Origin: a virus | Reading direction: 5' to 3' (one strand) | DNA length: 35,480 bases | Virus record (IMG/VR): IMGVR_UViG_3300012207_000006 | Coordinates: 1-35,480 of that record | In this document: in pieces, positions 1-6,687 of the stretch | How positions within the stretch are numbered: the first letter of the stretch is position 1 | How the letters are laid out: the number at the start of each line of letters is the position of its first letter | Program-made: the position numbers and the translations under genes | Notes under the pieces: model-generated | Databases searched by the model: none | Told to the model about the DNA's origin: nothing | What the model saw: the letters and a program-made list of their open reading frames with translations, nothing else

Positions 1-87
1 GTTCGCCTGCGTGTCCATCTCCACCCCCAAAGCGAGGAGATCCGCTATCGCCTTAGCCAACTTCACCAGACGTTCACGCTCAGTCAT
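1..87 (-). CDS. Truncated hypothetical protein, left copy (5' end only)
   Basis: The frame starts with ATG at 87 (reverse strand), preceded by AGGAAAG about 11 bases upstream, and runs off the window edge after 29 codons. It is identical to the frame at 35394-35480. The visible N-terminus starts MTERERLVKLAKAIADLLAL and looks like a charged amphipathic helix; no family is recognisable. The palindrome at 104-117 sits just upstream of the ribosome-binding site, where an operator would lie. Only one of the two end copies may be real if the repeat is an assembly effect. Confidence 0.5.
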   Translation of the reverse strand, partial: MTERERLVKLAKAIADLLALGVEMDTQAN

Positions 88-103
88 GGGGATTTTTCTT
101 TCC

Positions 104-117
104 TGACCGATCGGTCA
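104..117. promoter_or_regulatory. Perfect 14-bp palindrome, possible operator (left copy)
   Basis: TGACCGATCGGTCA is a perfect inverted repeat 17 bp upstream of the start of the truncated outward-facing gene. Its size and symmetry resemble operators of dimeric helix-turn-helix regulators (TetR-type operators are often like this), but nothing in the sequence names the protein. An identical site lies at 35364-35377. The TTGACCG half-site also occurs in the repeat array at 26932-26987. Confidence 0.45.
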
Positions 118-184
118 ATATCCCATACAGGATTATGTTAAGCTGGAGGCTCCACTACCCTACAAGGTTCTGGAAGCCCACCCC

Positions 185-388
185 TTACGGTCCCCAGCGT
201 CGAAGCTCCCACATCCAGAAGCCACCACGCCAGCGATAGATGCGCCCCCGATTGGGGCCACTGTACGGATATGGGCCACCGCTGAACGGAATGGGGCGCC
301 ACCACAGCCCCGGCCAGAACACCCACTGGAAACGCTCACCGTTTGGACCCATCGGGGGTTCTCTACGGGTTTCCCACCGCGACATCAC
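185..388 (-). CDS. Small hypothetical protein rich in Trp, Gly, Pro and Arg
   Basis: A 67-aa frame starts with GTG at 388, overlapping the stop of the upstream gene as GTGA; an ATG follows at 385. It has unusually many aromatic, glycine, proline and arginine residues (WVFWPGLWWRPIPF near the middle) and no signal peptide or membrane helix. No family is recognised. Its support is translational coupling and position at the end of the leftward series. A competing frame at 138-326 has no comparable start context. Confidence 0.45.
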   Translation of the reverse strand: MMSRWETRREPPMGPNGERFQWVFWPGLWWRPIPFSGGPYPYSGPNRGRIYRWRGGFWMWELRRWGP

Positions 389-573
389 TGGAGTTGGAGC
401 AGTGCGATTTCGAGGGGTTCAAGACTGGATTCATTCGGCTCCATCGTCCACCAGCCGCCCAATCGGCAGAGGATCATTTCGTAACTGAGGGGCTTTCCGG
501 CTTCGAGACCAGGATTGGAGGCAGCACGAATTATTGTACTTTGCGGGGCAAAGTTCTTTTCGCTTAATGCCAT
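385..573 (-). CDS. Small hypothetical protein
   Basis: A 62-aa frame begins at ATG 573, inside the last codons of the lipoprotein gene (the two overlap by 10 bases), and ends in a GTGA overlap with the next frame. The product is soluble-looking, with two tryptophans in the centre (CRLGGWWTMEP) and a leucine-rich C-terminus. I do not recognise a family. Support is tight packing and coupling with both neighbours. Confidence 0.45.
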   Translation of the reverse strand: MALSEKNFAPQSTIIRAASNPGLEAGKPLSYEMILCRLGGWWTMEPNESSLEPLEIALLQLQ

Positions 574-782
574 GACTTCGCCGCTTGTGGAATGAGGATC
601 AGCACAAACGCGCTGATGATGCCGAGCGCCAAGAGATCCGCGCCTGTGTGGTTATGCCTGGTGGAGTCTGCTGGGCTGGCGGTCACGGCCATTCCCGCTC
701 TTTGTGTGGGCCACCCGAGCGAGCAGCCCGCAAGAAAGGACGCCAGCGCCATGACCCAGCCCAACCGCCGCAGGATTCGCAT
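564..782 (-). CDS. Small lipoprotein with C-terminal membrane helix; possible spanin component
   Basis: The product has 72 aa from ATG 782 (ATG 800 is an in-frame alternative). It starts with a classic lipoprotein signal: basic MRILRR, a hydrophobic stretch, then the lipobox LAGC with Cys20 as the expected lipidation site. Residues about 50-65 form a second hydrophobic segment followed by a short basic tail. A lipoprotein signal plus a C-terminal membrane helix is the layout of unimolecular spanins such as T1 gp11, but the roughly 30 residues between are too few to span a periplasm alone. It could instead be the outer-membrane partner of the coiled-coil protein at 1040-1579. The lipoprotein call is firm; the spanin role is inferred from its place in the lysis region. 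Confidence 0.6.
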   Translation of the reverse strand: MRILRRLGWVMALASFLAGCSLGWPTQRAGMAVTASPADSTRHNHTGADLLALGIISAFVLILIPQAAKSWH

Positions 783-836
783 CCTGTAAGATGGGGTCAA
801 TATCTCAGAATTGCAAGTTATATCTCTGTAACGATT

Positions 837-1127
837 TTAATGGGGCCGTCGGAGCCGTTCCATTTGGATCACGAACTGCATCGAGACGCTATCCTCAAAC
901 CGCGTCGCCGCCGTCAAATCCTCCAATGCAGGCGCGGCTGCCACCAGGTATCCCAACTGGGTGCGCGATTCATACATACGGCCAGCCCAAAAGCTCCCGA
1001 ATATTCCTAATATAAATATTATCGAAACACAGACGATGGCTAATGGTGCATGGCTAGCAGGGCTATGCTCGCCCCACCCGCTCCGATCAGGAAAGACAAG
1101 GTTCTGCCGGGGCATCGAGGCAACCAT
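837..1127 (-). CDS. Single-pass membrane protein, hypothetical
   Basis: A 96-aa frame starts at ATG 1127 with a strong GGAGG six bases upstream, so the start is well supported although it lies within the last 88 bases of the upstream gene. Residues about 29-47 form a strong membrane helix (LAIVCVSIIFILGIFGSFW), followed by a soluble, mildly charged tail. It sits between two other membrane proteins of the lysis region and may take part in lysis, but no family is recognised. Confidence 0.55.
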   Translation of the reverse strand: MVASMPRQNLVFPDRSGWGEHSPASHAPLAIVCVSIIFILGIFGSFWAGRMYESRTQLGYLVAAAPALEDLTAATRFEDSVSMQFVIQMERLRRPH

Positions 1128-1579
1128 CGGAGACCTCCGATATGGCAGTCAGCCACCATCAGCGTGGCTCTGAGGTTCGCTTCGAGCAGCGTCACCCGAG
1201 ATTCGGCCCGTTCGGCCCGCGCCCGCTGGTAGGCTTCGGCGATGGTGAGGCTATCTCGTTGCGCCACAAGTAGATCATTAACCGCCCCCTGTATCCGGAT
1301 GGTGTCGTGGGGCGTCGGGGCGTGCGCTAGCGAGTCCCGGAATGCTTTGACGGCCCGTTCGCCCCGCCTAGAGGCTTGTAGGGCGCTGGCGGCCCTATTG
1401 GCGAGTTCCGTCTGTCTGAGGCGGAAAGCGTTACCCAATGCGAGGACCTGTTGGGCTTGCTGCACGACCGCCCCAGACTCTACCGCCGCCTTGGCCTCAA
1501 AGTGGAAGAATCCCCACAGGGCGAGGAGCCCAAGGACCAGCGTGGTAAGTGGGACTCGAAGCCTGAACGGAAGGGTCAG
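1040..1579 (-). CDS. Coiled-coil membrane protein, Rz-like inner-membrane spanin candidate
   Basis: The frame opens directly after a TAA and has no ATG, GTG or TTG until GTG 1465. Starting at CTG 1579 gives 179 aa and keeps an N-terminal membrane segment (residues about 10-28); starting at 1465 would remove it. The CTG overlaps the upstream stop as CTGA and is preceded by GGAAGGG. Residues about 40-140 are Ala/Arg/Gln/Glu-rich and predicted to be helical and coiled, as in Rz-type spanins. A second hydrophobic stretch lies at the C-terminus, which is not typical of Rz. Function is inferred from topology and from proximity to the endolysin and lipoprotein genes. Confidence 0.5.
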   Translation of the reverse strand: MTLPFRLRVPLTTLVLGLLALWGFFHFEAKAAVESGAVVQQAQQVLALGNAFRLRQTELANRAASALQASRRGERAVKAFRDSLAHAPTPHDTIRIQGAVNDLLVAQRDSLTIAEAYQRARAERAESRVTLLEANLRATLMVADCHIGGLRWLPRCPGRTLSFLIGAGGASIALLAMHH

Positions 1580-1737
1580 TTACCCTTCCGGGCTTCATAG
1601 TATTGATACCCGATGTATCCCAGCGAGATGCCCCAGAGGATCGCCCCAGGAGCACGAAGTCCAAGCTGGAAATACAAGGCCATGCTGAGGATGCCAGCCC
1701 CAAACCCTACCGCCAGACTTTTCCAGGTCGTACTCAT
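1576..1737 (-). CDS. Small membrane protein (53 aa)
   Basis: ATG 1737 follows directly on the stop codon of the upstream gene (1738-1740), and GGAGG lies about ten bases before the ATG. The product has a glycine-rich hydrophobic core through most of its length (LAVGFGAGILSMALYF, then GAILWGISLGYIGY) and a basic tail, consistent with two short membrane helices. Its position in the lysis cassette would fit a holin or antiholin, but the sequence is too short to assign. Confidence 0.5.
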   Translation of the reverse strand: MSTTWKSLAVGFGAGILSMALYFQLGLRAPGAILWGISLGYIGYQYYEARKGN

Positions 1738-1917
1738 CTAGCCTCCCACGGTGAAGTCGTGAATTTCGACATTTGGAGGCGGCGCACAAGCATTCGTCGC
1801 GTGCGGATAGAGGATCACCGCAGCGACCCGATTCGCCGCTGTTGGGTTCACGGTGCCCGGATATACGATCTGGGCATCGTTCATGGTAATATGCTGACCG
1901 CAATGAGGACAGATCAT
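1738..1917 (-). CDS. Small CxxC protein, hypothetical
   Basis: I start this 59-aa protein at ATG 1917 because GGAGG lies five to six bases upstream; a longer frame from 1956 would overlap the endolysin end. It begins MICPHCGQHI, one zinc-knuckle CxxC pair, with a later single Cys-Ala-Pro-Pro stretch. Only half of a zinc ribbon is present, so it may bind metal as a dimer or not at all. It lies directly after the endolysin gene. Confidence 0.6.
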   Translation of the reverse strand: MICPHCGQHITMNDAQIVYPGTVNPTAANRVAAVILYPHATNACAPPPNVEIHDFTVGG

Positions 1918-1927
1918 CTTCGCCTCC

Positions 1928-2389
1928 CTAAGCGTTTTCCCACTGTTCAATTTCACTCTTGCGTCGGGTTACCAGCCCCGGATCCACCGCCCCCGCCGAA
2001 TGGATCCAGCGTGCGAGCTGGGCCGGGACACCAACATAGTCCCCGGCGTTCAGGATACGGGCGAGCGTCGATTGGCGAAAGGCCATGCTACCGACGTTGA
2101 AAGCAAAGCTGACGAGTGCATCGAACTGGTATTGCACGAGGGGGACGGTAATTGCGACATTCACCACGGCTTGGGCCGCAGCCAGATCCCGCTTCAGGAG
2201 ATCCGCAGCCAGTTCGGGGGTGATCCCATCCTTCCAATCAATACCCAGTACCTTGCCGCTGGATAACTCGTCCTTCCCGAGAAGGTGCCCCGTCCCTATC
2301 GTCAGGAGTCCTGCGCTATCCCGATAGGCCGTTAGTGAGGAACCCTCCCGCTTTTGGAGTGCCTCTATGCCTGCATCGCTGATGTTCAC
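1928..2389 (-). CDS. Endolysin, GH24 lysozyme family
   Basis: This 153-aa protein is a T4/P22-type lysozyme that cleaves the glycosidic backbone of peptidoglycan at the end of infection. The catalytic motif is complete: Glu15 in KREGS, Asp24 in AYRDS and Thr30 in the LTIGTGH turn. The usual C-terminal hallmark, an RR/K-x-E-x-x-x-W motif (TRRKSEIEQW), is also present. It has no signal peptide or SAR-like N-terminus, so it would need a holin for release. GTG 2389 overlaps the stop of the holin-like gene as GTGA. Length is normal for the family. Confidence 0.93.
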   Translation of the reverse strand: MNISDAGIEALQKREGSSLTAYRDSAGLLTIGTGHLLGKDELSSGKVLGIDWKDGITPELAADLLKRDLAAAQAVVNVAITVPLVQYQFDALVSFAFNVGSMAFRQSTLARILNAGDYVGVPAQLARWIHSAGAVDPGLVTRRKSEIEQWENA

Positions 2390-2667
2390 TTACCGCCGCC
2401 AATCAGCGGGATGCGGTCCTTCACCTGTCCGACGAGCTCTAAGGTTCGTTTCGGGTCCATGAGAAATACACCCAGCACGAGGATCGCGATATGCATGATG
2501 ATGTCGGGCGTCGTGTAACTGGCCGGCGGAGTTGCAGAGACGTGCTCTTTGTATAGCAGGAATCCATCCCCGAAGATCGCCAAGGCACCCACTGCGAGGC
2601 GGATATCGCGGCCTATGCTCCCGCCACTCGCCTGATAGGAACCCGAGGAATCACGGGGATTGGTCAT
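2386..2667 (-). CDS. Holin-like two-helix membrane protein
   Basis: The 93-aa product has two hydrophobic segments, at about residues 24-40 (IRLAVGALAIFGDGFLLY) and 55-70 (IIMHIAILVLGVFLM), with a charged C-terminus. This topology and its position immediately before the endolysin, with overlapping stop and start, suggest a holin that forms inner-membrane lesions. Holins are too divergent for a family name from sequence alone. It also overlaps the upstream gene by ATGA. Confidence 0.6.
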   Translation of the reverse strand: MTNPRDSSGSYQASGGSIGRDIRLAVGALAIFGDGFLLYKEHVSATPPASYTTPDIIMHIAILVLGVFLMDPKRTLELVGQVKDRIPLIGGGK

Positions 2668-2990
2668 GGGTGCAACTCCTCGACGGGATGCACTTCAAAC
2701 CAATGATGTTCCCCATCATACCGCGTAATCCCCTGCACGGTGATGCGTTCCCCGTTCTTGGGACGCCGGCACGGTAATCTCGGGATGCATTCCGCAACCA
2801 CAAAGGCGGCTCCGGTATCCCCCACGATTCGGATGTGAATGTCCCCGTCCTCCTCGATCTTCGTATAGGCTACGACGCCACTCACCTGGACGTGCGTATG
2901 CTTGACCGCTCCGCTCGCGAGCTGGGCTACGGTAACGGGCCAGTAGGTTCGCACCGGAGCGACTTGCAACAGGAGCAATAGAGCAATCAT
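2664..2990 (-). CDS. Exported OB-fold-like protein, hypothetical
   Basis: The 108-aa product begins with a short hydrophobic stretch (MIALLLLLQVAPV) that could be a weak signal peptide or anchor. The rest has the beta pattern of an OB-fold: HTHVQVSGVVAYTKIEEDGD, a central strand with VVAECIP, then ERITVQGITRYDGEHHWFEV. Bacterial periplasmic OB-fold proteins have a similar arrangement. Two cysteines (in AECIPRLPC) may form a disulfide outside the cytoplasm. Its position between two membrane proteins of the lysis cassette fits a periplasmic location. The role is unknown. Confidence 0.55.
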   Translation of the reverse strand: MIALLLLLQVAPVRTYWPVTVAQLASGAVKHTHVQVSGVVAYTKIEEDGDIHIRIVGDTGAAFVVAECIPRLPCRRPKNGERITVQGITRYDGEHHWFEVHPVEELHP

Positions 2991-3331
2991 AGGCGGGGCA
3001 ACCGGTCGCGAATCTCCACGAGCGTCTGTTCCATCAAGGCCACCGTGAGGGCGATCGTCGCCAATGGTCCGGACAGATCGTGGCGCGTCTTATCAATATT
3101 GCCCATGATCTTCTCGCGGTGGTCACGCGATTCCTTGGAGGCCTCGTCAATATGGGCTTTGACCGTGGCAACGGCTTCTTGGCGTTCGAGCGCCTCATTC
3201 CGACCATTCTTGCCATTGCGGCGGATCGCTTGCACGACGGGGACACCAGCCTTGAGGAGAAGCGAAAGGCCCGTGAAGATAAGAGCCATAGCGACCGCCC
3301 AGGCCGGGCCTGACGGAATGGTTTGCATCAC
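2987..3331 (-). CDS. N-terminally anchored helical protein of the lysis cassette
   Basis: GTG 3331 (or ATG 3328) gives 114 aa with AAAGGTG upstream. Residues about 10-35 form a membrane helix (WAVAMALIFTGLSLLLKAGV), followed by a basic stop-transfer stretch (RRNGKNGRN) and a long charged helix likely to be a coiled coil. One membrane anchor plus a coiled coil could suit an accessory holin or a spanin-like protein. I cannot assign a family. It overlaps the next gene by ATGA. Confidence 0.6.
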   Translation of the reverse strand: MMQTIPSGPAWAVAMALIFTGLSLLLKAGVPVVQAIRRNGKNGRNEALERQEAVATVKAHIDEASKESRDHREKIMGNIDKTRHDLSGPLATIALTVALMEQTLVEIRDRLPRL

Positions 3332-3357
3332 GGGTTAAATATTCACCTTTCCGAGAC

Positions 3358-3376
3358 AAAAAACCACCCTTAAGGG
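3358..3376 (-). terminator. Weak terminator-like element after the tail genes
   Basis: Immediately at the stop of the tail tip gene, the reverse strand reads CCCTTAAGGG, then GTGG, then six T residues. The stem is only three to five base pairs, so it is at best a weak intrinsic terminator. It lies in one of the few non-overlapping gaps of the leftward arm, between the tail and lysis modules. Confidence 0.25.
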
Positions 3377-6096
3377 CAAGTGCCGCTGCGTTGAAGGAGG
3401 GTGCCCTGCGTCGTGTCTAGTGAACTGATGACTACACTATCGGATTTCCGCACCAACTTGATGCGATACTTACGATAATATGTTGTGATGGTGCCCGGAG
3501 GATCGAGCTTAACCTCAAGCCCTGTATCGTTGGAATAGCTCGAGCTGGCAGTCGTGAGACCAGAGATCAGGCTCACCCAATTCGTTGCCCCCGAATCGGT
3601 CGCGACTTCGATGTTGATCTGAAAATACGGATCATTCGGGTTGCTGGTATTCCAGCTCGGCACGTTCAACCAGTCGCCTGTGGAGGCGCAAAGATCGCCA
3701 CCCGATGCGGTGCGTCCAACGCTATTGAGTGTTGGTGGAGCGGGAGCGATGACGATCGTCGGCGCGAATCCGGTCCATGTGAGTTGACCTGTGCCGGGGC
3801 TCACCGCTCCTGGAACTGGGAATGAGAATTGACTCGCATCGACCCACGCGCTCGGCCAGCCAATCACATTCACGGTCCGCACCCGTGCGTCCCAGAGCTG
3901 CCCCGGCCGAGCCAGTGGTGCATTCGCTTGCAGCACGTTGGCGCTTTCACGGATGCGCGCTACCGTAACGTAGGGATCGCCCGCGCTCGTGCATTTCGCT
4001 TGGACTTCGTAGAAATCTACATGCCCGTAGTTTGCCGAGCCCCACGTAATCAAAATGCCTTGGGGCGCGAGGCCTGAAATCGTAACCGCGCCAGGCACGG
4101 GAACGGTAAAGATCGAATCCAGCGATGTGGTAGGAAATGAGCGCCGATCTTCCTGCGTCGCCAAATCATAGGCCGTTGAATCGTATTCTTGGAGGCTCAC
4201 GGAAACCGTCGTATCCGGCAAGAGTTGCAGCGCCGTGACCCAAAATTCCTTGTTCGTCCAGCCGGGCGTCGGGTGCGTGACGTAGACACGATCCCCGACC
4301 GATACGGCTAACGCCGCTTCCGTGCAGCGGCACGACGCCGTGATCCCAAGGCGGGATTCGTTCAGCGTGATCTGCGCAGCGCCTTGCGCCATCAACTGGT
4401 CGTTGGTGAACGGTAGGCTCAATTGCAGATTGTTGACGAATCCCCCATCCGCCGTTAGATACGCATTCGACGTGCCGACGAGCGGGAACTGAATCTCCTG
4501 AGCCTTGAATTCCCCGTTCGCCGGTTCGACATAGGAAGCGGTGACGCTGTTCCACTTTTCCTCGAGCCCAGCGTTCTGAAAGCTCCACTCACCGATGATG
4601 ATATCCGGATTGAGGGTGATGGTCGGGCTCGGCACCGACGGACTGCGAATGGTGAGCTTGAACTGTCCCTGCTCCCAGACGAGGTTGCCGCGGCAAGAGG
4701 ATAGCAACTCTTGGAGATTGTCGGACGTAGCGCGGGCCGTGTCTAACGCGCCATTGCATGTGGCGCGTTTGATTTCCACGAGTTTGACGACCGTGCCGCC
4801 CGTGCCCCCGACCGTGACGTTCACCGGAATGCTGAAACTACTGGCACTCACGTAGGTAGCGGTATAATCGTTGTTGATGCTCGGCGTCGAGCCGGAGTGG
4901 CCTGCGATCCGCACGAGAAACGTGCCGGACGCGGCGAAGCCGTGTGGTGTCGCCGTCGTAATGATGCTGGGATTCGCGACGCTCGAGGACGTGATCGTCA
5001 CCGCCCCACTAACGACGTAGCGCACCAACACATCGCAGTAATCCGCCGCGTCTTTGAAGCTCTGCTCGTGAATCAGCATGGGGTCGAAGCCGCATCCATA
5101 GATCGGGGCGAGCAGATAATCCCGAATCACCATCGACGGATTGTCGCCGCCGGCCAGCCAGGTATCGGTGCGGGAATCATAGATCCGATTCCCGCGGATG
5201 ATTGCTGCGACTGCAGGCGGGCCTTGGAAGATAGGACCTTCGGCAAATCGGGTAACCGTACCAGTAGCCCCGCCGCCCGAAGTGAGTCCGAGCGGAATGC
5301 TGAAAGTCGTTGTCGAGATGACGGTGATAACCCATTGACCATTAACCGCCGAGACGCTGTGGCCCGTGATCCGCACTGAGTCGCCGGTCGCGAAGCCATG
5401 CACGACACTTGTGGTAATCACCGTGGGATTGGCTGCGCTCGAGCTGCTGATTGCCTTGGCCGTTTCGCTGAATGTGGCGGTGTCCACGTTAAGGAACACG
5501 AAGCCACCGACACAAAGCCCTTTGCCAGTATCCGTGGTCGCGCTCCAACCAGAACTGGCCACGTCGGCTGGTGCTTCGATGCCGATGCCCGCGCCGTCGG
5601 TGTAGAACCGCGTCGCGCCGACGTTCTGGACTGTTGAGCCGAGGAATAGTTTGTAGTTGGACGTGATCGGCTTATAGGGATAGATCCGCGCGCCCGTGTT
5701 TACGTCGATGGCTTTACGCCCGTTGATCCAGATTTCATCTACGCCAGCGACCCCGAGCCCATCCCGCGACCCGTGACAGAAAACCGCCACGTAATAGAGT
5801 TCCTTGAAGTTGTTGTCCGGCTGGATGAACCAATCGGCTATGATCGCACCGACTTTCCCACGACCATAGACCACAGGGATCGGTGACCCCGGCTCAAGCG
5901 TTGTTCCGCTGATCGCGCGGAGACGTTCGGCGAGCAGTCTGGGCTTGTCGATCAGTGCGCCGAGATAGCTGAGGACTACGCCGCCGATCCGTAACACCGT
6001 GGCGAGCGTTGAACCCACGGCAAGACCAAAGGGTCCGGTGGCAATGAAGAATGCCCCGATAGCTACAATTTTCAGCAGGGACCCGAAGAACGACAC
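3370..6096 (-). CDS. Tail tip / central fibre protein, lambda gpJ-like
   Basis: At 908 aa this is the largest tail gene. A hydrophobic N-terminus (about residues 5-50) is followed by LEPGSPIPVVYGRGKVG, typical of the TipJ-like start of host-specificity proteins. The core continues to about 640, and fibronectin-like sandwiches follow (VPGAVTISGLAPQGILITW near 645). Two copies of a beta-rich module (residues about 215-284 and 366-440; 4777-5001 and 5245-5454) interrupt the core. Each has the pattern ANPxIITT, HGF, a central RI-GHS and a closing FSIPxxxTxGG, and they resemble the small FCCH-like domain often inserted in phage tail proteins. GTG 6096 follows the upstream stop directly. The protein should form the tail tip and contact the host surface. 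Confidence 0.85.
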   Translation of the reverse strand: MSFFGSLLKIVAIGAFFIATGPFGLAVGSTLATVLRIGGVVLSYLGALIDKPRLLAERLRAISGTTLEPGSPIPVVYGRGKVGAIIADWFIQPDNNFKELYYVAVFCHGSRDGLGVAGVDEIWINGRKAIDVNTGARIYPYKPITSNYKLFLGSTVQNVGATRFYTDGAGIGIEAPADVASSGWSATTDTGKGLCVGGFVFLNVDTATFSETAKAISSSSAANPTVITTSVVHGFATGDSVRITGHSVSAVNGQWVITVISTTTFSIPLGLTSGGGATGTVTRFAEGPIFQGPPAVAAIIRGNRIYDSRTDTWLAGGDNPSMVIRDYLLAPIYGCGFDPMLIHEQSFKDAADYCDVLVRYVVSGAVTITSSSVANPSIITTATPHGFAASGTFLVRIAGHSGSTPSINNDYTATYVSASSFSIPVNVTVGGTGGTVVKLVEIKRATCNGALDTARATSDNLQELLSSCRGNLVWEQGQFKLTIRSPSVPSPTITLNPDIIIGEWSFQNAGLEEKWNSVTASYVEPANGEFKAQEIQFPLVGTSNAYLTADGGFVNNLQLSLPFTNDQLMAQGAAQITLNESRLGITASCRCTEAALAVSVGDRVYVTHPTPGWTNKEFWVTALQLLPDTTVSVSLQEYDSTAYDLATQEDRRSFPTTSLDSIFTVPVPGAVTISGLAPQGILITWGSANYGHVDFYEVQAKCTSAGDPYVTVARIRESANVLQANAPLARPGQLWDARVRTVNVIGWPSAWVDASQFSFPVPGAVSPGTGQLTWTGFAPTIVIAPAPPTLNSVGRTASGGDLCASTGDWLNVPSWNTSNPNDPYFQINIEVATDSGATNWVSLISGLTTASSSYSNDTGLEVKLDPPGTITTYYRKYRIKLVRKSDSVVISSLDTTQGTLLQRSGTCP

Positions 6097-6687
6097 CTAA
6101 AACCTCAAGTTCTTGGGCGTGTAGATTCCCCAGCCGAAATCCCCTTCGGGCTTGTCCACGATGTGGGAAAAAAAGGTGTCGGTGGAAAACCATCGCTGAT
6201 GGGAAGTCTTATCGGCAGTGATCCCGCGAACCTGGTTGAACACCGCGAGCGGCGAGACGATTTCCGTCTCCACTTTGGCCCAGTGCTTATCCCAATCTTC
6301 GGTGACCACCCACGGGGTATTGAGGTAGCCCGTAAAGAGAATCGCCGGATCGGCGATGATCGACCCTCCCGAATCAATCCACGCGCGGCGTAACGTAGCG
6401 AGGCGACCGATATAGCTTTGACCGAGCAATGCAGCAATCGCCGTCAGACTCACGCCATCGAGGATAATCTTCAGTCGTTGCCCTGAGGGATCGGGCGTTT
6501 CGGTGATGGCCTCGAAGGTCATCGCTCCGCCCGCCGCTGAGTAGGTGTTTCCATTCCAGTCTACATTATTGGGGCCGGTCGTGAAGCGGATGGTCCCACC
6601 CGAGAAGGTCATCGACAGGAGGTGGATGAGCTCGGCGCGCTGCGCTTGGATTGCTGCAAGCGCTGGAGCAGTGAGTGTCCGGCTCAC
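6097..6687 (-). CDS. Tail tip assembly protein, DUF2163-like
   Basis: This 196-aa protein lies between the distal tail protein and the J-like tip protein, where many siphoviruses encode a DUF2163-type component or a lambda gpL-like one. The order of motifs fits: an N-terminal helix, TIRFTTGPNNVDWNGNTYSA, then a beta-rich segment, and a late region around FSTDTFFSHI that links to the tip. It lacks the CysX3-4Cys iron-sulfur motif of gpL. GTG 6687 overlaps the preceding stop as GTGA. Confidence 0.6.
   Translation of the reverse strand: MSRTLTAPALAAIQAQRAELIHLLSMTFSGGTIRFTTGPNNVDWNGNTYSAAGGAMTFEAITETPDPSGQRLKIILDGVSLTAIAALLGQSYIGRLATLRRAWIDSGGSIIADPAILFTGYLNTPWVVTEDWDKHWAKVETEIVSPLAVFNQVRGITADKTSHQRWFSTDTFFSHIVDKPEGDFGWGIYTPKNLRF

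Larger units (their letters stand above)
1..123. repeat. Terminal inverted repeat, left copy (123 bp)
   Basis: Bases 1-123 are the exact reverse complement of 35358-35480; identity stops at base 124. The repeat contains the perfect palindrome TGACCGATCGGTCA (104-117), a purine-rich ribosome-binding stretch, and the first 29 codons of a leftward reading frame that runs off the window. An assembler that stops inside a longer inverted repeat would give this picture, as would genuine inverted molecule ends. Confidence 0.95.

Noticed and set aside
138-326. Leftward frame at 138-326
   Set aside because: It overlaps the frame at 185-388, which is coupled to its upstream gene by GTGA; this one has no start context.
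585-1010. Long plus-strand frames in the left 29 kb (for example 585-1010, 20173-21255 and 21021-22454)
   Set aside because: They lie opposite well-supported leftward genes, have no coupled starts and show the biased composition expected of antisense frames.
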